A DNA stretch of 7,168 nucleotides from CAYPCH01 sp964409165 (GTDB lineage Bacteria > Bacillota > Clostridia > Acetivibrionales > Acetivibrionaceae), in the NCBI GenBank assembly GCA_964409165.1, contig CAYPCH010000147.1:1-7168 (forward strand). Reading direction: 5' to 3'. The translations under genes and the position numbers were made by a program. This document shows positions 6,860-7,168 of this stretch, piece by piece. The notes beneath the pieces are model-generated. The model was given only the letters and a program-made list of their open reading frames with translations, made no database searches and had not been told where the DNA came from. Position 1 is the first letter of the stretch, and every line of letters begins with the position of its first letter.

Positions 6860-6866
6860 CCTTATT

Positions 6867-7168
6867 TTGTTTGATATTCTTTTTGCATCATTTTTTGATA
6901 TATTTAATAATATATTCTTCCTTTTCGGCTATGTTTCCAATGTCAATTCTTTTCCTCAGCCCTTAACCCCGGAAGAAGAACAGTATTATATAAAACTCTT
7001 AAAGGAAGGAAGTGAGGACGCGAGAAACATACTCATTGAAAGAAATCTACGTCTTGTTGCACATATAGTAAAAAAATACAACTGCACATCAAACGACTGC
7101 GATGATCTTATTTCTATTGGAACAATAGGTCTTATAAAAGCCATTGCAACATTCAATCACGAAAAGGG
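6867..7168 (+). CDS. sigK: RNA polymerase sporulation sigma factor SigK precursor (5' part, runs off the window)
   Basis: The first 100 codons closely resemble pro-sigma-K, the late mother-cell sigma factor of endospore formers. A hydrophobic, Phe/Ile-rich leader (residues 1-20) is followed by a GYVSN segment resembling the SYVKN around the B. subtilis processing site. By analogy this pro-sequence tethers the inactive factor to the outer forespore membrane until the SpoIVFB protease removes it. Then come FPQPL (29-33), ARNILIERNLRLVAHIVKKY (52-71, sigma region 2.1) and DDLISIGTIGLIKAI (79-93, region 2.2, core RNA polymerase binding). Region 2.4 and regions 3-4 lie beyond the window. The TTG start is set by a strong RBS. 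No interruption is seen in the first 100 codons; the region where skin elements split sigK in some Bacillus and Clostridioides genomes lies just beyond. SigE is the nearest alternative, but FPQPL and the leader form favour SigK. Confidence 0.93.
   Translation, partial: MFDILFASFFDIFNNIFFLFGYVSNVNSFPQPLTPEEEQYYIKLLKEGSEDARNILIERNLRLVAHIVKKYNCTSNDCDDLISIGTIGLIKAIATFNHEK

Noticed and set aside
1..7168. Mobile element, CRISPR array, defence island or novel gene cluster
   Set aside because: No transposase, integrase, direct-repeat array or terminal inverted repeats were seen; every long frame on the + strand belongs to a known conserved family.

Overview
The window reads as a chromosomal housekeeping and sporulation-linked segment from a low-GC, spore-forming Firmicute, most likely of class Clostridia. 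The indications are AT-rich intergenic DNA, strong Shine-Dalgarno sites, close resemblance to Bacillus/Clostridium families, and the 5' end of a sporulation sigma-K gene. Something near Ruminiclostridium/Acetivibrio is possible, but the genus is a guess. All recognised genes lie on the + strand. No mobile element, CRISPR array, rRNA, tRNA or prophage gene was seen.

Layout: (1) 1-88 holds a good vegetative promoter and the typA leader. (2) 89-1912 is typA/bipA, a ribosome-associated translational GTPase. (3) 1926-3077 is mltG, a membrane-anchored endolytic transglycosylase, only 13 nt downstream of typA. (4) 3078-3177 contains a perfect 9-bp hairpin that may be a terminator or attenuator. (5) 3178-3849 is a YrrM/TrmR-type SAM methyltransferase, overlapping by 14 nt (6) 3836-5059, a U32-family Fe-S protein of the YrrO/TrhP type. 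(7) 5060-5136 can fold into a long hairpin whose 3' arm contains the ribosome-binding site of (8) 5137-6786, a class B penicillin-binding protein. (9) 6787-6866 has another hairpin, a candidate promoter and a strong RBS leading into (10) sigK, which starts at a TTG codon at 6867 and runs off the window after 100 codons.

How the genes fit together: the U32 protein and the methyltransferase probably act in sequence on the wobble uridine of tRNA (hydroxylation to ho5U34, then methylation to mo5U34), so the overlapping pair looks like a two-step tRNA modification cassette. MltG and the class B PBP both act on peptidoglycan, one cutting nascent glycan strands and the other cross-linking them. The order mltG - trmR - trhP - PBP resembles the Bacillus subtilis yrrL-yrrM-yrrN-yrrO-udk-greA-yrrR(pbpI) locus as I recall it, but with a single U32 gene and without udk and greA. 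sigK next to the PBP adds a mother-cell sporulation regulator.

I found no convincing undescribed system. The most interesting points are the wobble-uridine cassette, the RBS-sequestering fold ahead of the PBP, and the TTG-started sigK, which is easily missed and whose usual skin-insertion region lies just past the window end. All positions come from reading the sequence. Family assignments come from memory of protein families, without database searches.
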